NCBI GenBank assembly: GCA_947846985.1
Contig: CANTUZ010000006.1
Location: 51,244,707-51,308,706 of the forward strand
Direction: 5' to 3'
DNA: 64,000 bases
From: Fratercula arctica
Lineage: Eukaryota > Chordata > Aves > Charadriiformes > Alcidae
A program made the position numbers and the translations under genes. Below are positions 10,901 to 22,919 of the stretch, in pieces. The notes beneath the pieces are model-generated. The model searched no databases and was not told where the DNA came from. It was given only the letters and a program-made list of their open reading frames with translations. Position 1 is the stretch's first letter. Each line of letters begins with the position of its first letter.

Positions 10901-12386
10901 CCCACAAATACAAACGAAGACTTGATTGTTCCAAAAGAGAAACTGTTGAGCAAGATGACACGTTCAGCAACGTGCAAGTTACCAGTTTGCGCAGCAGTTG
11001 CTGGCATCCCCCGGCGGAGCCAGCAGGCTGTCACTGCAGCCCGTCCTTCAAACAGTCTCATCAAGCAAAGCCACCCGGAGCACTGAGAACAGTGGCACCA
11101 GGACAAACACGCCTGTCCCTAGAAAGTACATAAAAGAAAGTCTGGAGAAACCTGAAAGCAGCAGAAGTGTGTCTCTGTGTTCACTTATATGGCTCCAGGA
11201 GAAAGTGCTAGAAGGGAAAGTTTGTCTACTGTGATGGAAAAGTGAATGCAAGCTTTGCCACTGCCCTCAAATAAAACAAAACAGCTTCCCAAGAGCAGGA
11301 AAACTAAAAGGAAAACTGACTACTAATCATAGAATATCAGGTTGGAAGGGACCTCGAGGGTAAGAGCTCATTATTTTAATTTCAAATGTAATGCACAATA
11401 CGCAGGAGCATCTCCAACAGCGTACAACAGTGGATCTATGACACAGAGCCAAGCAAGCAGTTAAATTCCTTTATAAAGTAATGCTGACAGAAGGCATGTT
11501 TTCCTCAGCTACCAGATGCACTTACATGAAAGAGAGAACTATAGAAATTAAAACTCCTGAAGCCACTCCACTCTGCAAAGCACAGACTAACTCTTCCCAC
11601 CCAGCCAGTCAGTACTGGCCCCCGCACCTTCTCGGGAAGTCACATTCTGCACAAAATACTCTTTTCCTGGTGTCCAGTCCTGTTAACTCTGATCTAACAA
11701 TTCTTTGAACCCAGCTTCTCAGTACATTTTTTTTCCTTGACATTTTCACCCTGCAGCTATTTCAAAATGGGCAACCACGTCACCCTCAGGCCTCACTTCG
11801 CCAGGCGTGTTTCTCCGCATGCGTCAATCAGTTCCAATTCCCACTTAAGGGCTCGTTTTATGTAGGCACCACTAGTTCTCAAAAGTCATATGACTTCAGT
11901 GGAGCTTCACCAGAGAGATATATATACACATTTGTGGCCTTTGATTTGTACTGTGGTGGTTATTTCACATTCCAGATAATGAGCTTGCCAGTCAGCGGGA
12001 TGGATTCTATTACCCACTTTAAATGGAAGCCAAATTTTCATCCCTAAGTGCAAAAGATCTGGGAACACTTGAGTTGCATAGCCATTACAAAGCTTCGGCA
12101 AATTGCTTATATCTGTCACACGCTACCTCTCACCCACAAGTGAGTTTTGGGGGCGATTACTCAGGACTGTATTTGTCCCGCTTCCTCCCCACACTCGCAC
12201 CTCCACCTCCACAGGACCTGTATGTTGACACGTATTTTTGGTCAGCACGATATGCCACAGAGTGGCATCCTTCAAGAACGTGGCACAGGCTCCTGCAAAG
12301 CGTACCAGCCATGGGCACAGCACGGGCGGTGCTGAAAGGAACGCTGGATGGGCCAAGCCCAGAGCAAGAGCGACAGAACATGATAC
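7911..12386 (-). other. MCF2L2 intron, about 4.5 kb
   Basis: Non-coding. It holds a CR1 shard at 11325-11362 and short A-rich tracts (9245-9265, 9840-9865). A GC-rich patch lies at 9360-9450. No RNA gene or further exon was recognised on either strand. Confidence 0.6.
11325..11362 (-). mobile_element. CR1 3'-terminal fragment
   Basis: The plus strand reads AATCATAGAATATCAGGTTG followed by GAAGGGACCTCGAGGG, which is the reverse complement of the CR1 3' end (terminal repeat plus 'ggtcccttccaac' block). Only about 40 bp can be followed. Confidence 0.7.
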
Positions 12387-12512
12387 CTCATATCCTGTGA
12401 TCGCTATCTGGTGCATGGAGTCATTCACTGATTTGATGATATCAAGCACTGTGGCCAGAGCTTCCTCCAGTTCAGCGGTACCCTCTGAATTCTTGCTGCA
12501 CTTCAGCATTTC
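12387..12512 (-). CDS. MCF2L2: MCF2L2 exon: C-terminal helix of DH domain
   Basis: A 126-bp minus-strand exon (42 codons, phase 0 both ends) follows an acceptor with a long T tract (TTTTTTTTTTTTAATCAG) and ends at the donor GTATCATG. It encodes the last long helix of the DH domain, including L-E-E-A-L-A-T-V-L-D-I-I-K and V-N-D-S-M-H-Q-I-A-I-T-G-Y. This helix contacts the switch regions of Rho GTPases in Dbl-family structures. It joins the exons at 14888-14980 and 7689-7910 in frame. Confidence 0.95.
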
Positions 12513-14614
12513 CTGATTAAAAAAAAAAAGATATGAAAACCACTTGAAAACTTCTTATACCAGAAGCCATTATGAGACAGTCCTCCCTGAAATTTCCACT
12601 GCATAGACAAAGTAACAGAACTACGGGGGGGTGGGGAAGAAAAAAAGAAAAAAACCAAACGGGACATTCACCAGGATTGTCACTGACATACAATTTGACC
12701 TTTTGGACATTTTCAAGTTTTATGGGTTCATTTAAGATGAGACAGGACCATTCTGACACATTTACAATGAACTTTTTGCATGTCACAGAATTACATCCGC
12801 GATTTTTTACTCCACAGCTGCTAGAAAAAAAGCTCAATCTTAATAGAATGATTTCGGGTGTTTGAGAATTCACCATTTCCCTTTGCAATTTGTTCCACAA
12901 GGTACTTACTGCCACTGTTAAAAATATAAATTAATTTCTAGTCTGAATTTGGCAGGTTTGACATTCCACTCATCGAGTCTTAGCAAGCTCTCGTCAGATA
13001 AAGAAATTCTGCACATCACTTCCTGCGTAGATGCTTGTAGACTTATGATCAAATCACCTCAGAAATCTTTCACCCTTAAATTAAATGAGATTTCTTTAAT
13101 CTGTAGGACAGGTTTTTCTCCTGCTAATTTTTGGGGGAAATAGACCAGATTACTATAAATCTTCCCCACCTCTTATTCTCTGCTTTTGCACTCAATCTAC
13201 AGATCTACATCTGCAAATCTGAAAACCTTTTTTGAGACATAGTCATTTTGAAGAACCAATGCTGACCTCTAGCAAGACTTCATCAAACATTATATTCTAC
13301 TTGAAATAAGGGAAGTTATTCCATCTTCCAACCCTTGCGCAAGGAACAAGAGACAAGTTAAGAAGCACTGCCCAAAGCAAAGAAACAAACAAAACCTATT
13401 GAGGGCTCAATTTCTGTAATCACTTCACATACAGAGATCCTACGGAGAGTTCCAAATATTTAGGGCCAACGATTTACGTCGCCCAGTACAGTTCCTTACT
13501 GACTCCCATTTTCCTGCACTTGTAAGTGCTCCTGCTGCCAGGGACAGAGTGCACCATCCTCACAGATCTCACGGTCCCTGGCAAAGTAAGTGTCCCGTGC
13601 CAATGTGGTGCTGTTAAACACAGAACTGGTCTGACCAGCTTCAGCCCCAATGGCTGCAGCCTGGTTTGCCTGAGAATTTTACTCCTTGATCTAATCTTGG
13701 TTTTATTCACAGTCATATTTCAAATTAAAAGTAGAATCTGGTTTACTCTTGCTCTTCTGAAGACCTTGACATTTTCTTCCTCGTCACAGAATAGTTTCAA
13801 GAAATAGAGCCAGATTTACTTCTGCATTACACTGATGTAAGGCTACTGGAATCAGCGAAGTTGCGTCCTTGAGAATATCCCACTTCAATACTTGGATTCT
13901 GCAGTTTTGTCTAAAGTCAATAAACAGCTCGCAGAAACACTACACAAGTGAACGGCCAGCCAGATCCTCACATGGCTCAAACTGGCACAATTTGACCAGT
14001 GCCATGGTAGCTATTAGCAAATAAAATTTCAGCTTAAAACCTTCATTGCAAATTTCACACTAAATTCCATGACAGTACACAACGCTTCATTAAGTCCAGA
14101 GGCTTTAGAACGGCATGTAATTCACCTTCATGACTTTTCCATAAGGAAAATAGTATTTTTAAGAACTGAGGAGATGAAGACAGAAATTTAAGCCACCATC
14201 TTCAAAAAAAAGTCATTGGTTTGAGAGTGTATATTCCCAGTTGCCCAGTTCAGACCAGAATTTCAAGCATGGACCACTCAGAGCTCCAACCAAATCAAGA
14301 GGGAAGTTCACGTATTCACCCTGTGGAAAAGTTACAGACAATTTGTTCCTTGCCGGGTCTTTAAAATGGAAGCACCAAAAGGGAGTGGCTCCTTCAGAAA
14401 GGTTTGAGTCACAACCATGGGAAAATATCAGGTTCAGGGAGCTGGAAGTTTTGTTAAACACGGGCAGATGTCAGAGACAGGGCTTAATGCATCCGCTCCC
14501 ATTTTCAAACTGAAAGACCATATACTGACCCAATAAAACCAAATTCAATTTCTTTTTAAAGATAAATAAAATAATAAAGACAATAAAATACTTACTATAT
14601 AAAATATCTTACTT

Positions 14615-14645
14615 TATATATATATATATAGCAGTATATATATAA
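14615..14645 (+). repeat. (TA)n microsatellite
   Basis: Runs of TATATATATA interrupted by GCAG at about 14631-14634. It lies in the MCF2L2 intron between the exons at 12387-12512 and 14888-14980. Around it (14530-14700) the DNA is very AT-rich. Confidence 0.85.
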
Positions 14646-14887
14646 TTATTTACTGCTGTTTCTTAGTATATAAGTACTGCTAAGTAACAGCAGCACTTAC
14701 TCTGAAACAGAAGTCCTTTCCTTGGATGCTTGTTACCATTTTACAACCTAGCATTACACAGTATTTGTTGAAGAAGTGGGAGAGGATTTATTTCCAGGTA
14801 GTGCTTCAGAAAACAACGCTGGTACGCAACTCTGTGAGTAAAACAAGCTGCGCGTTGGAGTTCTTTGGACTGTCACGGAGAGCTCAC

Positions 14888-14980
14888 CTTTAACAGCAAC
14901 TGGTACTTGGTGATTCTCTGGACTGGCTTTAAGAGATAAGCATCTAACGAGAGCTTATGATCCAATTTACGCTGGCATTC
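14888..14980 (-). CDS. MCF2L2: MCF2L2 exon: DH domain conserved region 3
   Basis: A 93-bp minus-strand exon (31 codons, phase 0 both ends) lies between the acceptor TTTCGCAG and the donor GTGAGCT. It begins E-C-Q-R-K-L-D-H-K-L and contains L-K-P-V-Q-R-I-T-K-Y-Q-L-L-L-K. The latter is the most conserved block of Dbl-homology domains (CR3), central to GTPase binding and nucleotide exchange. The exon is diagnostic for a functional-looking DH domain. Confidence 0.97.
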
Positions 14981-15179
14981 CTGCGAAAGACAAAGGGAAG
15001 GAAAACACAAGTGTTTCTTGAAGCACAGGCGAGACACCAAGATCCGTATCATTCGGTACTCTGCAGGTTAAGGTTTGTTAGCAGACATCTGCACGGGAGT
15101 GTCCGGTGCACACACTGCCACACTGAAAACGTATCTAAACGAGAACTAACGTTTAGGTTGAGCTTGGTGTCAAAATGTG

Positions 15180-15310
15180 GCCCGGCCTGCCCCTGAGGCT
15201 GCCGAGCCCCGGGCCCCGCGGGAGCCCCGCACCGCCCCGGCTCGGGCACAGCGCGGCCACCGGGCGCCCGCCGGCTCCGGGGCAGCGCCAGCGGCGTGCG
15301 CAGAACTCCC
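15180..15310. promoter_or_regulatory. Small intronic CpG-rich patch
   Basis: About 130 bp of very GC- and CpG-rich DNA stands out sharply from its AT-rich surroundings, about 90 bp 3' (in MCF2L2 sense) of the exon at 15403-15495. It could be a local regulatory element, a GC-biased patch or part of a repeat. No promoter motif beyond composition was identified. Confidence 0.35.
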
Positions 15311-15402
15311 TGCATTTGTGTAAGCTTGCGAAAGAAAGAAGAGGTACAGAAAGAAAACAAGCTTTGATGGTCTTGCACTGCTAGTCGGCAATGAAATTCC
15401 AC

Positions 15403-15495
15403 CTGAAAAAAGATGCTGTCTCCGCACTGCCTCCAGAGAGCTTCAGACCTCGGCTTGTTCTGACAGTATTTTTCATATATTTGGAGGTCCTCTTT
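15403..15495 (-). CDS. MCF2L2: MCF2L2 exon: central DH domain
   Basis: A 93-bp minus-strand exon (31 codons, phase 0 both ends) lies between the acceptor TTTCTTGCAG and a CAG-GTGGAA donor. It reads K-E-D-L-Q-I-Y-E-K-Y-C-Q-N-K-P and then L-W-R-Q-C-G-D. The start, after the K-R that ends the preceding exon, matches the K-R-K-E-D-L-Q-I-Y junction I recall from MCF2L2 better than the M-E-E-F-Q-I-Y form of MCF2L. This is the best residue-level evidence for MCF2L2 over its paralogues. Confidence 0.95.
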
Positions 15496-18400
15496 CTGCA
15501 AGAAACGGAGAGTTTAAGGTAAGAAAAACGAATCCACAGAGCATCTGCCTTGAGTCACACTTTGCTTACCTTCCATCCTAACACATGAAGTAATTAATTC
15601 ATTATGATAACTCTGCATGTAAAAAACACACTGAAGCTTCCAAACTTGCCTTTTACCCCTGCAAAGTTAAATACACCTGACAGTGAGGGGTTTTTTTCTC
15701 TCACTTTTTGCACAAAGCAAGATCTCAGACTGGGAGACACATAATCTAATAGCAGAACTGTTATCTTCCAGAGCGGGGGAATAGATGGTTTGAAAACAAA
15801 AGGAGCATTAGAAATGTAAATTTTGTTAACAGTACTGCCACAGAGGTAATCGCTAACAATACCCACCGCTTAGCCACGGTTTACGCGTTCAAAACACCTT
15901 GGAAGCAGTGTTGTCTCTCGGTAGTACGAGGATGAATTAGGAAGGAGCACGCTGATGTCCTGGCCGGGCGGGGGAAGTGCTTCTGCCCTGTGCCAGCCAC
16001 ATGGAAGCGGCTGGATTCACTTGCCTTCGGTTTACCTCTGACTCCGCTCCCGCTGCTCTCACGGAGGCCCGGGGCAAAAAGTCTCGCTGAGTTCAGGGAA
16101 ATCCAAGGCAAGCTCCGTAACGGCCCGGAGCGGTGCGTTTCGAGCTGCCCGGAGCGGTCGGGGGGGCAGCGCAGAGGCCGCGCTCCGTGGCGGGGCAGCT
16201 CCGGGAACCCGCGACAGGGCCAGACCCAAAACCTGGCTCTTGCCTCTGCGCTTTCAGCCCTCCCGACGGCGCCGGTGCCGGTGCCTCCCTGGCGCAGGGA
16301 GAGCGTTTCCTTTCGGGCAGGGTCACTAGAAGAAACCAGAATTGCTGCTGGGCCGCCCCGGGGGCTCCCCTGGCGCCAGGGAGCACCTCGCTGCCTTAAG
16401 GGCTGTGCAATACAAAAAGCGCCGTTTCAGCTCCGTAGGGCGTTGATGGGGCTGTTTCAAAATAAGCGCAGCGTTTTCTTCGCACAAATAGAATTGTTTG
16501 GACACGTTGCCGTGGAGGGAAGGTAGCAGGGGGCAAAACCCACAAAACTGCAAGTAATAACAAAGTCTAATCAAGCGTTACAGTTTGTTCCTGGCCCACG
16601 GAAAGCTAATTGGACTGGGCAAGAAGAAGAGAGACGGCGACCGTCAAGAGCAGTGTTAGGGGCGAGAGAAAACTACCAATTTAAAGAAAAGGGAAAATAA
16701 TCAAAAACTTACCAGCAGTTTTTCACAGTGGAACCACCCTATGCCAATGCAATCTACTGCCTAAACCAGCGGCACCTGCTCAGGCAGATACTTACATCTT
16801 TAAAAACAGCTTTAAGTTGTAATAGTGTAAGGAATAGGAAATTCCTGCTGAAATTACTGGGATCAGACTCTAAAATGCCAAGAAATAATTAATTGCCTAG
16901 GACTAAAATCCCACTCTTAAATGTTCCACACATATCTGTTTTCATATCCCGAGGTTCTGACTCCTTGCTGGTAGTTTTACACCACGCTCATGTCTCCTGT
17001 CATGCTTTTCCTTTCCACAGTGATTTGCATCCTGAGATGTTTGTAAGCTTTCACACGCATGGCATGTATGCACAGTCCCGGTTATCTTTGTTGACAGCTG
17101 ATTTACAAATACCTTTTGCTTCAGATTACAATTTAGCCCTTTGAACCCAACTCACGGGTCTCTGGTCAGCAGCTCCAGTCCTCTCACAGGTACCTTCCTT
17201 TTCTAAATGCTTCTTTCTCCCTGAATGACCAAACGCCCTAACTGCAGGCTCCTATTAAATTATTCTCTTTTTCCAAGGTTAGCAATATGAATAAGTAAAC
17301 AGTGGTAATCCACGGTGAGTCACTCCTGCCAGCTTCCTCACCTGGCACACGTTGGTAGGCAGTCTGACACACCTTTTCTTTCCTCCGGGGCGTTCTCGCC
17401 GTGGTTTGGTAAGCTCTGCTTCTTCCCAGCCCCGTGTTCAGCACATCAGCCCAGAGTGTCCCTCTGGTTGCTGCTGAAGCACTGGCAGGCCCGTGCTGCC
17501 CGGCATTCCGCACATACCCCCTCCTGGAGCAGGGCCGCAGCCCTTGCCACACGGAGCTTTAAGCAAGGTCAAGCACCTGGGTGATGGTGTAAAAGCTGCC
17601 GTGGGGGCAGACTTGACCTGGCTCACTTGTGACTTAGTTCATATGAAGATCATGCCCTGACAAGGTCCTCCCAGGAGGGAGGACAAGAGGGGCGTTTCTG
17701 GCTCATCTTCCACCTGATTCTGCTACCGTGTTCCAGGAGAGAAGCCAGAGAGGAGAAATAGGCTGGGACTCCACAGACTGTGTCTGCCGTCACCGGAGAA
17801 GAAGGACCCACGTCCATGGTGACAGCCGACCAGCTAGCACTGGGGGAGGCGGGAGAGTGTGTGGGGACACGGTGACAGGAATGGCTGGCAGATGATGGAG
17901 GGGCTCAGGTACCAAGGGGTCCCACGGCAGCTCTCGGAACGCTTCAAGCAGCTCTGGGTGCAGGGCTGAAAAGCCCCAGTGTGGTCAGACAGGGAAATAT
18001 TCTTCAAGTATGACTCTAAAAATCAGCCTGTTTCTAACCACAGCCCAGCAGGATGTTGTGGCAGGGTGGTTACACCCGGACACAGAGGCAGAAATGGGCA
18101 AGTGAATCTGCAACAACGGGAGTTTCCCCCCAGAACTCGGCATCACCTGGAACAGCAGCCGTCCCAGTTTCCCCCGAGCCAACGCAAGCGGGGTCGTAGC
18201 CCCCGGGGCGAGCCAGAAGCCTCTGTGCAGCAGGAAGGTGTAAAAAACTGCCAAATCATGGGGAACACAAACACACAACTGGGCTTTTGTTTGTGCCTCC
18301 TAAAGGCAGTCCAACAGAAACAACAACTTTCTGCACTTTATGTGGCTTCTTCTGAAAACAGAACACAAGGGCTAGTTCTTGAATCAAAGGTGCTACTGTG

Positions 18401-20178
18401 TGAGCAGAGACATCTCAGGAGAGAGGCTTTTGCTTTCTTAGCGCGAAATTTGAAATAGGGGGAAAGCAAATGCATGATTTAACCTCTTATTCAATAGATT
18501 TAGCGTTGTTTCATTAGGCCATAGAGACTGAAAAGCAAAGGTGACAGAGGGGCTGATTTTCTCTCACTTCACACCTGAACCGTAGCTGCTGATTCCACAT
18601 TGGCAGAATAGAGAGGAGAACTGGGCTCAACAGCTGTTTTTACAAACAGAGACATAAGCTACAATATTTAAACTCGGAATTTGAACTCTGCAGAATTACA
18701 GGATAATTCTGTATCAAGAATTTCTCTTTAGCTCCAAACCCAGGGACATTTGCAACATATAGACTATTTTATGCTTCTTGGATTTCAAAGGTCTGCATTC
18801 TTCCAAGACTGTTTATCCTATTTTGCATAATGATTTCACCACAATATTTTCCTGCTCAGCATCTGAATCTTAGGATAACAACATATTCCTTAGTACTGTC
18901 ATTTACTCAAGCTCTAAATGCTGGCTGTTAAACAGAAAATAATTCAGTGGACTTATAATCACATTTACACTCGTATGATGCTTTTCAGCCTGACCTGTTT
19001 GTAAATTGGGGGCTCACCCTTTGGAAGTACCACGTGTTCATAATTCCCATTGAAATCCTGGGGACGCGGCAGCGCCCAACACCTCTCACTACTGGGCTGT
19101 GTATGGTTCCTCCAAATCTCTATTTCATACAGCACCTCGCTGAATAAAGACGATTCAGCACGTGCCCTGGAAAGGCAGCAAATGCTGGATGGGGCGTTCA
19201 GTGGAAGCAGGAGGTACCTTTGACCACAGAGAAGAGGACAGATATTCCCTTCTCACGCCTCTTCCATTCCCCATGCGAAACACAGCGTCTCATTCAAGCA
19301 GTTTTGTCAGACTATGAAAACGGTAGCAACCCACCCAAACAGTCTTTTTCTTATTAGTAGGGCCTCTGCATGAGTGCTATATAAACAAGCACCTTTTGTT
19401 ACGTTGCAGGAAACAGAGCTAACCGTCACGCTGAGCGGGGGGTCGGTGGGGGCAGGACATGACTGGAGTTCTCGGGGCCGCAGAACGTAGCCGCTGACAG
19501 CCACAGGCAGCGAAGACACATACATCTGGCCAAAGTAACCGCTGCTGGTCAGCTTCGGGCTTTCTCATTAACTGAGCTCAGCCTGCTTTCAAACAGCTAA
19601 CCCGCCCCGCTTCGTCCAGCCGGGGAGAACCCCACTTGGCCATGAATTACGTGAACAAGCAAAGGAATCCACCTCACAGGGTCTTACGGAGCTGGTGGGG
19701 CTTCACCGCGCGAGGAAGGTGGTGGTTCAAAGGGAGTAAGTCTCCTGAACGGTGCAGAGAAAAGCGAGATAAGATAAGGCAGGAACAGGATGTACTGCCT
19801 GCGCTCGAGCCGTCTGCCGGGACACCGGGCCCTCCTTATTGACACTGGGCTGGTGGCTGGGATACATCACGCTGCTGTTACAGATTTGTCTGGTGTGGAA
19901 AGCATGTCAAACATTTCGATCGCTGATTTTTTTTTTAACCAGCGTTTAAAATACATTGGTAAAACACTGGCAAGAGATCTCTTCCTGTCAGTAAAGCAGG
20001 TAAAGGTTCAGATTTCAGAATACACGCTTGTTAGCTGTGGCTTAATTGGGGACTATCTGCTTGTGTGAGTTTCCCTCATTCACAAAAGCAATCAGAGGGA
20101 AAGGATAGGAGTAAACCTGTACATACTGTAGGATGAGACCATAGATATTCATACAAACACGCAAAAGGATTTACTTAC
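15496..20178 (-). other. MCF2L2 intron, about 4.7 kb
   Basis: Non-coding DNA separating two DH exons. It contains a CpG-rich block at 15950-16400 and moderately GC-rich sequence at 17340-17960. I recognised no exon, RNA gene or mobile element here. Confidence 0.6.
15950..16400. promoter_or_regulatory. Intronic CpG-island-like block
   Basis: Roughly 450 bp dense in CpG and GC-box-like GGGGCGG/CCGCCC words, including runs such as CGGAGCGGTCGGGGGGGCAG. Open frames here on both strands (178 codons plus, 97 codons minus) are a composition effect. It could be an internal promoter for a short MCF2L2 transcript or for an unannotated RNA; this is inference from composition only. Confidence 0.4.
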
Positions 20179-20248
20179 TCTTTTCAAAAAGCATCGGGCA
20201 AGAAGCTCAGGGTTTTCAATGCAATTTTCTATCTCCTTAAGGAAAATC
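20179..20248 (-). CDS. MCF2L2: MCF2L2 exon: DH domain after the GC-AG intron
   Basis: A 70-bp minus-strand exon has the acceptor CTCCCTCTCAG and the donor GTAAGTAAAT. It takes one base (G) to finish the Arg codon left open by the upstream exon, then reads I-F-L-K-E-I-E-N-C-I-E-N-P-E-L-L-A-R-C-F and L-K-R. This is the classic 'F-H-N-R / I-F-L' junction of the subfamily. Phase in is 2, phase out is 0. Confidence 0.95.
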
Positions 20249-21335
20249 CTGAGAGGGAGAAAGGAAAGCAAACAGTAAGGTGACATCCCGCTCGCGCTGT
20301 GCGCTAGCTTCTCTGTAAACCCAGCTAAAGCCTATGGCTTTGTAGTAAGAGGATTCGATGGGGAAAGTAACAATTTGACACACAAAAACATATATATATT
20401 TAGAAAAATGGGATGTGGTTCCCAGCTGATTTCCAGACTCACCAATATGATCATGTTTTCATCTGCTCACAATACATCTGGCTCCTCTGGCTGTTGAGAT
20501 TTGGTTCCAATATGTAGCCCAAACACCTGCTTCCCATTTGGTTATAAGGATTTTTCAGAACAGCCAGAAAAGACAGAAAAGCTCTGTCAGATGCAGTTGC
20601 TTAATCAGCAAGCAGTGAAACCACGGGATGCAGCCCAGGCTTCTGCAGGGCCAGTCAGTGCGCTGAGCCGCTAGGGACGGAAAGCCCAGGCTTGCAAAGG
20701 GAGGGGAATGTCATTCTCCAAATGGAAGACACACATTCTTTCCAAATAATACCTAAACTGCAGAAGAATTTTTCTACTATGTATCAACTACTCTGGCACA
20801 ATATCTAAACTTGCAAAAGAGGGATTTTCTAATTTATTTTGTTCAACTGATTGTTACATCTTACAGGCAATTATTATCCAAAAGAATTCCTGAATTCTCA
20901 CTTTGGTGACAGCCAGTTTTACTTAGTCAAGGCTAGGAAAAGCAGGAAATTTAGAGAAGTAGCCCTGAGCTTTGTGAGGATCGAAAAGAGGTTCATCGTG
21001 TTCATAATTGGTATTCTGTAGTTAGGGGCATTAGATTACTTTGTCCACAGTCTGGAAAGCTTTATGATCACATGACGGATAAAATTCCTAAGAAAATCGC
21101 TATCAATTATATCATGTCTTCTGATGTGATAACAGAAATCTAGGACACACAAGCTGAACACTAAGAGAACTTCCTCATAGAGGAGTTTTGCCAGCGAAGG
21201 AACATCAGGACTTAGTCCTGTGACATCTACCAGTGCACCAAGGGAGGTGGTAAAATACTCGCCACGAGGGACATTCAGACTGGGTAATGCCAGGGGAAAT
21301 CACTAGTAAATGCACAAAAGGGTGTAATCTTTCAC

Positions 21336-21359
21336 AAAAAAAAAAAAAAAAAAAAAAAA
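21336..21359 (+). repeat. Poly(A) tract, 24 bp
   Basis: A homopolymer of about 24 A lies in the 1.28-kb GC-AG intron, roughly 170 bp 3' (MCF2L2 sense) of its donor. It reads as a U tract in MCF2L2 pre-mRNA. No retrocopy was recognised attached to it. Confidence 0.85.
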
Positions 21360-21531
21360 GGTGAAACAGATGACCTCGGAGGTATTCTCCAGACATGGGT
21401 TTTGCAGGACACAGAGGCAAAGCGAGGATGCCTTTTCCTGCCTGTTTGTGTGTGTGACAAAGTGCCCCACAAAAGGCAGCGGGAATGACAGCAGCACCCG
21501 AGGGCGCAGGACAACCGCGGCTCCCACGTGC

Positions 21532-21647
21532 CTGTTGTGGAATTCGTAGATTTCTGGGAGGTTCCCAAAAAGAATTTCCTTCTTGTTCTGGAGTGACGAT
21601 GGAATCAGATGTACTAAATTGGGATTGTCCATTTCTGAAGCGTACCC
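21532..21647 (-). CDS. MCF2L2: MCF2L2 exon: DH domain before the GC-AG intron
   Basis: A 116-bp minus-strand exon after the acceptor CTCCTCTGCAG encodes G-Y-A-S-E-M-D-N-P, then H-L-I-P-S-S-L-Q-N-K-K-E-I-L-F-G-N, then E-I-Y-E-F-H-N. These are hallmark DH residues of the DBL/DBS/MCF2L2 group. It starts in phase 0 and ends in phase 2 at AACAG followed by GCACGTGGG, so its 5' splice site begins with GC rather than GT. The open frame continues to 21303 past the donor by chance. Confidence 0.95.
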
Positions 21648-22654
21648 CTGCAGAGGAGAGTGGAAAATAAAGCCAGGCTGTATTTACCAGGGCAGAAGAA
21701 CTGTGTCGGAGACACTGAAAAGCCCCAAAGCCATGTCTCTTTTGTTCTCAACAGAGCCGCTCCATGCCAGCTTCTTTGTTGCTCCCACGAATTTCTGATG
21801 CTTCTAATTTTCCCCAGAGCATTTACCCCCGATAGCTGTGCAAACACATTTTTAACCACAAATGGACAGATTACTGGATTAACAAACAAGATGAATTGAT
21901 GTCCCTAGGATTCAAAAGCCATTTTGGTTGTGGAGGGATGGAAACTGCTACGTTTGATAGACACATATCTTTTTGCTATACACTGCGAAAGGGTTAGTTT
22001 GGATTTATTTGTTGAACTGTGGTATTTGGCTTGATTATTTGGTTGTTTCCTGTGGAAACTGGATTGTGTTTCTTCAATAAAAACTTTGAGAGAAGAACAT
22101 TCTGAGTGCAGATTTTAAACTTGAGTAGTATATCACCTGTGAGAGCTGTCAGCTCCCACAGATCAAATCCAAAAGAAGCAATGACATGGCTGTAAAAAGA
22201 AACTACCCATATACGAGCATGGTTGAACCCCACAGACTGGAGACCGCAGACTCCACACACACAGGCTATGCTGGTATCCTTTGACTTTCAAAAGCTCAAG
22301 AGTTGTATTTGCAGTCTAAGCTGCTCTTTTCTGTGTTCAGACACTATATGGGACGAGAAACAAGAGGGGGAAGATGGCCTTCTTTTTCCTCAATCATTTT
22401 CCAAACCCACATTCACAGAAATTTCGTGTCTGGCCCCGTGGAAATCAAGGGTGCCGTTTCTGAAGCCTATTGACGATATTTTGAAAAGGCACATTAGAAA
22501 CTATTCCTCTGTCCGTAACTTTGAGAACCACCCAACTTGTATCGTTCTGTGGGCTGGGGTCAGAAAAGGTGCCTCTTCCTTTAAGCCCCCAGGAAAGATG
22601 TTCAAAAGACCCTTCTCAGTCCCATGCCCAGGCTGAGCCATCTCTGTGCTCTGA

Positions 22655-22842
22655 GGAGGTGGGCGGTGGGAGGTGGGCGGTGGGAGGTGAGCGGTGGGAG
22701 GTGGGCAGTGGATGGTGGGCGGTGGGAGGTGGGCAGTGGGCAGTGGGCAGTGGATGGTGGGCCGTGGGAGGTGGGCGGTGGGCAGTGGGAGGTGGGCCAT
22801 GGGAGGTCGGCTGGTGGGCGCTGGGCAGTGGGCGATGGGAGC
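22655..22842 (+). repeat. G-rich minisatellite, GGTGGGAGGTGGGC-type units
   Basis: About 190 bp of imperfect tandem units built from GGTGGGA, GGTGGGC and GGCAGTG words. The plus strand carries many GGG runs at short spacing and so could form G-quadruplexes; the MCF2L2 transcript is C-rich here. Its right end is about 80 bp from the donor of the exon at 22920-22986. Long open frames on both strands are repeat artefacts. Confidence 0.92.
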
Positions 22843-22919
22843 GCTCACCCAGAAGGACCCGCTCCCGCAGCGTGACTTAGAGGGGAAGCGTCAGAAGTCG
22901 TTACAGAAGAATTTCTTAC

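Noticed and set aside
22501..22880. Open frames of 83-119 codons over the G-rich minisatellite
   Set aside because: They simply translate the repeat (Gly/Trp/Val-rich or Pro/His-rich) and have no other support.
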